From Methanosarcinaceae archaeon (GTDB lineage Archaea; Halobacteriota; Methanosarcinia; Methanosarcinales; Methanosarcinaceae), in NCBI GenBank assembly GCA_030596385.1, contig JAUVKD010000023.1, positions 1 through 8,156 of the forward strand: 8,156 nt of DNA. Direction: 5' to 3'. The position numbers and the translations under genes are program-made. Within the stretch, counting starts at the first letter, position 1, and each line of letters opens with the position of its first letter. Below are positions 5,239 to 8,156 of the stretch, piece after piece. The notes below the pieces were generated by a model. The model did not search any database and had not been told where the DNA came from. It saw only the letters and a list, made by a program, of their open reading frames with translations.

Positions 5239-5308
5239 GTGTATAATTTATGCTTGCTTCATTTACATATCCGGATGTCATTTTTTCTAGTTAGTTAATT
5301 GCTTTTGG

Positions 5309-5319
5309 AAAAAAAGAAA
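5309..5319 (-). terminator. Oligo-T terminator of tRNA-Arg
   Basis: Minus strand TTTCTTTTTTT, beginning 4 bases after the discriminator base of the tRNA. This is the usual archaeal arrangement for ending a tRNA transcript. Confidence 0.6.
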
Positions 5320-5322
5320 TCA

Positions 5323-5394
5323 CGTCCCGACCGTGAATCGAACACGGGTCTAAGGCTCCGCAAGCCCCAAGGATATCCTCTACCCTACCGGGAC
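5323..5394 (-). tRNA. tRNA-Arg (anticodon GCG)
   Basis: A 72-nt minus-strand cloverleaf ending at the discriminator. The acceptor stem GTCCCGG pairs with TCGGGAC (one G-U); T8 A9; the D-arm reads GGGT-AGAGGATA-TCCT with A14, GG and A21 in place, a G10-U25 wobble and a U13-U22 mismatch. Anticodon stem GGGGC/GCCTT (two G-U pairs) closes the 7-base loop TTGCGGA, giving anticodon GCG at 5361-5359 (Arg, CGC/CGT codons), with T33 and purine 37. The variable loop has 4 bases and the T-arm is CCGTG-TTCGATT-CACGG. The discriminator is G at 5323; CCA is not encoded and must be added. No intron. Confidence 0.93.
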
Positions 5395-5423
5395 AACGTG
5401 TTTTAATCCCTTTAATATCGTTT

Positions 5424-5434
5424 CATATTATAAA
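5424..5434 (-). promoter_or_regulatory. TATA box of tRNA-Arg
   Basis: Minus strand TTTATAATATG, 30-40 bases upstream of the mature 5' end, preceded by an A/C-rich ATAACC in the BRE position. The spacing gives a short 5' leader for RNase P to remove. Confidence 0.5.
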
Positions 5435-5442
5435 GGTTATTG

Positions 5443-5476
5443 TAGGGGGATGCCAGGTCCATTGGCAACCCACCTA
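5443..5476. repeat. 34-bp hairpin upstream of tRNA-Arg
   Basis: TAGG-GGG-A-TGCCA, a 7-base loop GGTCCAT, TGGCA-A-CCC-A-CCTA: 12 base pairs interrupted by one A-A mismatch and one bulged A. It lies just upstream of the tRNA TATA box and about 160 bp past the helicase stop codon. It may be a 3'-end structure of the helicase mRNA or a binding site. GC-rich against its surroundings. Confidence 0.5.
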
Positions 5477-5636
5477 GATTACATTTTCTGATGGAAAAAT
5501 CGGTTTTATTCCGCATCATCGTATCCGCTTAAAAAAGCAGGGTAAAATGCATATTTGGATTATCTAAATCAAGTGCAGAAGCATCTTTCGATTTACACAA
5601 TTAGTCTATTACCCTTAGATTTGAAGTGGATACGCA

Positions 5637-6818
5637 TCATCGCTTGTTATGCCTGTTATATCGGTGTTTTCCTTTTGGGTTTGGTTTTTCCATCCATTTT
5701 ATTGCCACTTGTTCAATTTTTGGAATATTCTCTTCAGTGATATTTACATCATTATCTTTTAACACCCTATCAAAATACCCGTAATCCCGTTTTGAAAGTA
5801 TGCTGATTGCTTTGCCCTCTTTACCAGCCCTTGCCGTTCGTCCAATCCTGTGAACATATTGTTTACTTTCATTTGGAATATCGTAATTATACACATGTGA
5901 AACATCCGGAATGTCAAGACCGCGTGCTGCTACATCAGTACATACGAGGACATCGGCTTTTGCCGAGTGAAATTTATTCATAATGCTGGTTCGCCTTTTC
6001 TGGTTCAGCCCACCATGTATGGCAACAGCAGCAATATCATGTTTTTGAAGATTTTTTGCAATGAAATCCGTATTTTTCTGGGTGTTGCAAAAAACCATAT
6101 TAAGACCGGATTTTTCCTTTTTAAGTAGGTGAAGAAGAAGTGAAAATTTCATTTTATCGGATATCCGGTAATATATTTGTGTCAATTTTGAAGGATCAAC
6201 ATAAGCTTCCACAGAGACATTAACAGGGTCTTTCATATACTTATTAGCAAGACGGTTTACTTCTTTTGATATTGTGGCTGAGAACAGGAGAATCTGCTTG
6301 TCCAGTGGACATGCCCTGATAATCTTTTTCACATCATCTATAAATCCCATATCAAGCATTGTATCTGCTTCATCCAGTACAAGGACCTCAACATGATCCA
6401 GATTGATCGTACCTCTATTAATGTGGTCAAGCATCCGCCCTGGAGTTCCGACCACGATCTCGGTTTTACCAAGTCTTTTAATCTGAGGTCTGATCGGCAC
6501 GCCGCCGTAGATAGCAGTGATCTTTGCATGTTGGTATTTTCCAAATAACCGTAGGGCTACTGAAACCTGTTCTGCAAGTTCTCTTGTCGGAGCCAATACC
6601 AAAGACTGGATCCCTTCTCCCTTTTCTATATTCTGTAATATGTGCGAACCAAAAGCAAGCGTCTTGCCGGATCCGGTTGCGGATTCTGCTATGACATCTC
6701 TCCCGGTGAATATATGGGGAATTGACTGCTTCTGAATTTCAGTAGGTTCGCTAAATCTCTCTTCTTCAATTACTCTTAATATAGGTTTAATAATGCCAAG
6801 TTTTTTAAATTGTTCCAT
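5637..6818 (-). CDS. DEAD-box ATP-dependent RNA helicase
   Basis: A 393-residue two-RecA-domain RNA helicase core. Motifs in order (numbered from the ATG at 6818): Q-motif region PTEIQKQSIP (25-34); motif I ATGSGKT (47-53); Ia PTREL (77-81); Ib TPGR (125-128); II DEAD (149-152); III SAT (180-182); IV MVFCNTQ (about 241-247); V ARGLDIPDV (298-306); VI HRIGRTARAG (323-332). A short basic tail KPNPKGKHRYNRHNKR ends the protein and probably helps bind RNA. It unwinds or remodels RNA, perhaps in ribosome assembly or cold response; the specific target cannot be read. The frame is open to an ATG at 6866, but the TATA box at 6849-6856 lies within that extension and the extra 16 residues are not helicase-like, so 6818 is the start, with a leader of only a few bases. 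Single-gene unit. Confidence 0.95.
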   Translation of the reverse strand: MEQFKKLGIIKPILRVIEEERFSEPTEIQKQSIPHIFTGRDVIAESATGSGKTLAFGSHILQNIEKGEGIQSLVLAPTRELAEQVSVALRLFGKYQHAKITAIYGGVPIRPQIKRLGKTEIVVGTPGRMLDHINRGTINLDHVEVLVLDEADTMLDMGFIDDVKKIIRACPLDKQILLFSATISKEVNRLANKYMKDPVNVSVEAYVDPSKLTQIYYRISDKMKFSLLLHLLKKEKSGLNMVFCNTQKNTDFIAKNLQKHDIAAVAIHGGLNQKRRTSIMNKFHSAKADVLVCTDVAARGLDIPDVSHVYNYDIPNESKQYVHRIGRTARAGKEGKAISILSKRDYGYFDRVLKDNDVNITEENIPKIEQVAIKWMEKPNPKGKHRYNRHNKR

Positions 6819-6848
6819 GATCTTATACCGGTAATAAATAAATAAATT

Positions 6849-6856
6849 GATATATA
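6849..6856 (-). promoter_or_regulatory. TATA box of the DEAD-box helicase gene
   Basis: Minus strand TATATATC, 31-38 bases upstream of the ATG at 6818. The transcript would start around 6825, so the mRNA is nearly leaderless. Three tandem AATA-type units (6832-6847) lie between the box and the start. This placement decides the start codon of the gene. Confidence 0.5.
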
Positions 6857-6982
6857 GATATTTCATCCAACAGGTATTCGCTTTAAACTCCTCGCGTTTC
6901 TACTAAATAAATATAATTTCTTAATATCGGTTTTGAATATATGAAATGCTTTTTGTTTTCACATGTAATATAATTGTATTAT

Positions 6983-7030
6983 CTGTCAAATTTGATTTAA
7001 GTTAAATTTTAAATTGAACTTAAACGACAG
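6983..7030. repeat. Long AT-rich dyad between ATPase and helicase genes
   Basis: Centred on base 7010: TTTAAGTT (6996-7003) with AACTTAAA (7017-7024), an A-G mismatch, then AATTT (7005-7009) with AAATT (7011-7015), and outside these CTGTC (6983-6987) with GACAG (7026-7030). In total 18 of the possible pairs form. The gap 6857-7152 holds no convincing gene; this dyad is its main structure. It could be a 3' end signal of the ATPase transcript or a binding site. Confidence 0.5.
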
Positions 7031-7152
7031 AAACGCATACATTTTCATGGAGCAATTATCTTCAAATACTCAAAATAGCAATCATCAGCCATTATTGATA
7101 TTTACAAAAATAGTCATTCTTGCGAAAATACCTGCGTTCAATAGACTTACAT

Positions 7153-8156
7153 CTATTTTACACCTTTGGTCGCTGCTTTAATAAATTCAGCAACAACCAT
7201 TACTGCAAATGCCACAGATATCGGAATCATCCAATCCATTAAAGATAAGGGAGTAAGATCAAATATCTCAGTAAAAAATGGGATATACATAACACCCAGC
7301 GTCAGCAAGAATGTACCAAATACACCGGCAATCAAAATTTTGTTTGTGAAAAGACCTATTTTAATAATTGAATCTTCCAGCGACCTGAAAGCGAATGGGA
7401 TAAACAATATCATACCAACGATGGTGGCAAATGTCAGTGTTCTTGCTTTTTCGATATCGGTAGCTGGGTTATTAAGTACAAATACCATAAATGCTGCCAA
7501 CCCCATAGTAGTGGCTATGCTTACAATAAGGATTAAGTTTCTTTTTTTCAGTATCTTTTCATGAGGATCTCTTGGCTTTTTGTCCATAATCCCCTCGCTT
7601 GCCGGGTCAAGACCCAGCCCAATCGCAGGCATTACTTCATCAAACATATTTATGAATAATATCTGCAATGCCAGAAGCGGTAGAAAATCAAAACCAAGCA
7701 GGATTATTCCAAGCATGATCAATATTATTTCCGTAAAGTTCCTTGATATCAAATAACAGGTAAATTTCTCAATGTTTGCATATATCGCCCTGCCCTGTTT
7801 TACTGCATCAACGATCGTTGCGAAATTGTCATCCTGCAAAACCATGGTGCTTGATTCCTTTGCTACATCAGTCCCCTTTATACCCATTGCAATACCTATA
7901 TCTGCCTTTTTGATCGCAGGAGAATCGTTTACCCCATCACCTGTCATAGCAACAATGTGCCCTTTCTTCTGCAATGCCTTGACGATCCTTACTTTTTGCT
8001 GCGGCATCATTCTTGCATAGATACAAACATCCTCAACTACATTTTCAAATTCCTCATCGTTCAGTGAACCAAGTTCACTGCCTGTTATCACCCCATCTGC
8101 AATTATCCGCCTTAATTTTTCGTTTTTGGGATTACCTAAATCCCCTGCCCCATCGA
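7153..8156 (-). CDS. P2-type cation-transporting ATPase, C-terminal part (probably Ca2+)
   Basis: The 3' end of a membrane ion pump; the gene runs off the right edge, leaving 333 residues of a usual 850-900. The GTG at 8091 is an internal Val codon, not a start: the frame is open to the edge. Visible (numbered from the first complete codon): the end of the phosphorylation domain with ITGSEL (23-28), KVRIVKALQ (54-62) and the hinge TGDGVNDSPA (71-80), then six membrane helices M5-M10 (about 132-152, 157-172, 205-225, 240-258, 275-293, 305-325). M5 carries RNFTE (N139, E142) and M6 carries INMFDE (N169, D172), matching the Ca2+ ligands of SERCA-type pumps, so Ca2+ export is the best guess; the M4 PEGLP motif and DKTGT lie outside the window. 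Na+/K+ or H+ transport is less likely. Stop is TAG. Confidence 0.93.
   Translation of the reverse strand, partial: DGAGDLGNPKNEKLRRIIADGVITGSELGSLNDEEFENVVEDVCIYARMMPQQKVRIVKALQKKGHIVAMTGDGVNDSPAIKKADIGIAMGIKGTDVAKESSTMVLQDDNFATIVDAVKQGRAIYANIEKFTCYLISRNFTEIILIMLGIILLGFDFLPLLALQILFINMFDEVMPAIGLGLDPASEGIMDKKPRDPHEKILKKRNLILIVSIATTMGLAAFMVFVLNNPATDIEKARTLTFATIVGMILFIPFAFRSLEDSIIKIGLFTNKILIAGVFGTFLLTLGVMYIPFFTEIFDLTPLSLMDWMIPISVAFAVMVVAEFIKAATKGVK

Noticed and set aside
5555..5740. Plus-strand 61-residue hydrophobic ORF
   Set aside because: More than half lies antisense to the end of the DEAD-box helicase, it has no ribosome binding site and starts with a non-ATG codon; it is a shadow frame.
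6819..6866. N-terminal extension of the helicase to the ATG at 6866
   Set aside because: It would run through the best TATA box and adds an aromatic-rich stretch not seen in the family.
7047..7181. Plus-strand 44-codon ORF starting at an ATG, overlapping the ATPase end
   Set aside because: No ribosome binding site, no recognisable features, and 29 bases lie antisense to the ATPase 3' end; size is expected by chance.
1..8156. CRISPR array, toxin-antitoxin pair, retron or defence system
   Set aside because: No regularly spaced repeats, no such protein families among the readable genes; the window is largely housekeeping plus a stress operon.

Overview
The window looks like a chromosomal stretch of a mesophilic, anaerobic euryarchaeon, most likely of the methanogen or methane-oxidiser (Methanomicrobia/Methanosarcinales-like) type. 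The archaeal markers are a 56-residue Sec61-beta, a geranylgeranyl-reductase-family flavoprotein, TATA-type promoters, and a tRNA-Arg with no encoded CCA and an oligo-T terminator. The lineage hint comes from a small siroheme/4Fe-4S Dsr-like protein next to a rubrerythrin, a set typical of strict anaerobes. Lineage is inferred; there is no rRNA or methanogenesis gene here to fix it.

Layout, left to right. (1) 1-201 is an edge with no assignable gene. (2) 202-2373, minus strand, is a tight cluster: geranylgeranyl-reductase-like flavoprotein, then an AIG2/gamma-glutamylcyclotransferase-like protein (2-bp gap), then a small radical SAM protein of the TatD-linked type. (3) 2374-2774 is a gap holding a TATA box, a short plus-strand coding-like segment that may be a gene relic, a 25-codon ORF with a strong ribosome binding site, and a large nested hairpin. 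(4) 2775-4188, minus strand, is a three-gene operon: rubrerythrin-like diiron protein, Dsr-like siroheme protein, then a cupin that overlaps the Dsr-like gene by 4 bp. A perfect 7+7-bp inverted repeat lies where its transcription should start. (5) 4189-4894 is a 706-bp AT-rich gap that holds a decayed N-terminal fragment of an IS transposase (4316-4552, one internal stop). (6) 4895-5065, plus strand, is Sec61-beta, followed by a structured 3' region and a T-rich terminator. (7) 5323-5394, minus strand, is tRNA-Arg(GCG) with promoter and terminator. (8) 5637-6818, minus strand, is a DEAD-box RNA helicase. (9) 7153-8156, minus strand, is the C-terminal third of a P2-type, probably Ca2+-pumping, ATPase that runs off the right edge.

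How the genes work together: the most coherent unit is rubrerythrin / Dsr-like / cupin. A peroxide-scavenging diiron protein, a siroheme-Fe/S redox protein and a coupled cupin suggest one oxidative- or sulfur-stress module under one promoter. The flavoprotein / cyclotransferase / radical SAM cluster is also probably co-transcribed, but its shared purpose is unclear. Sec61-beta, tRNA, helicase and ATPase are housekeeping or single-gene units. No CRISPR array, toxin-antitoxin pair or intact mobile element was found. The less ordinary material is in the gaps: the transposase relic, the nested hairpin with an embedded mini-ORF, and several long dyads near promoters or gene ends.
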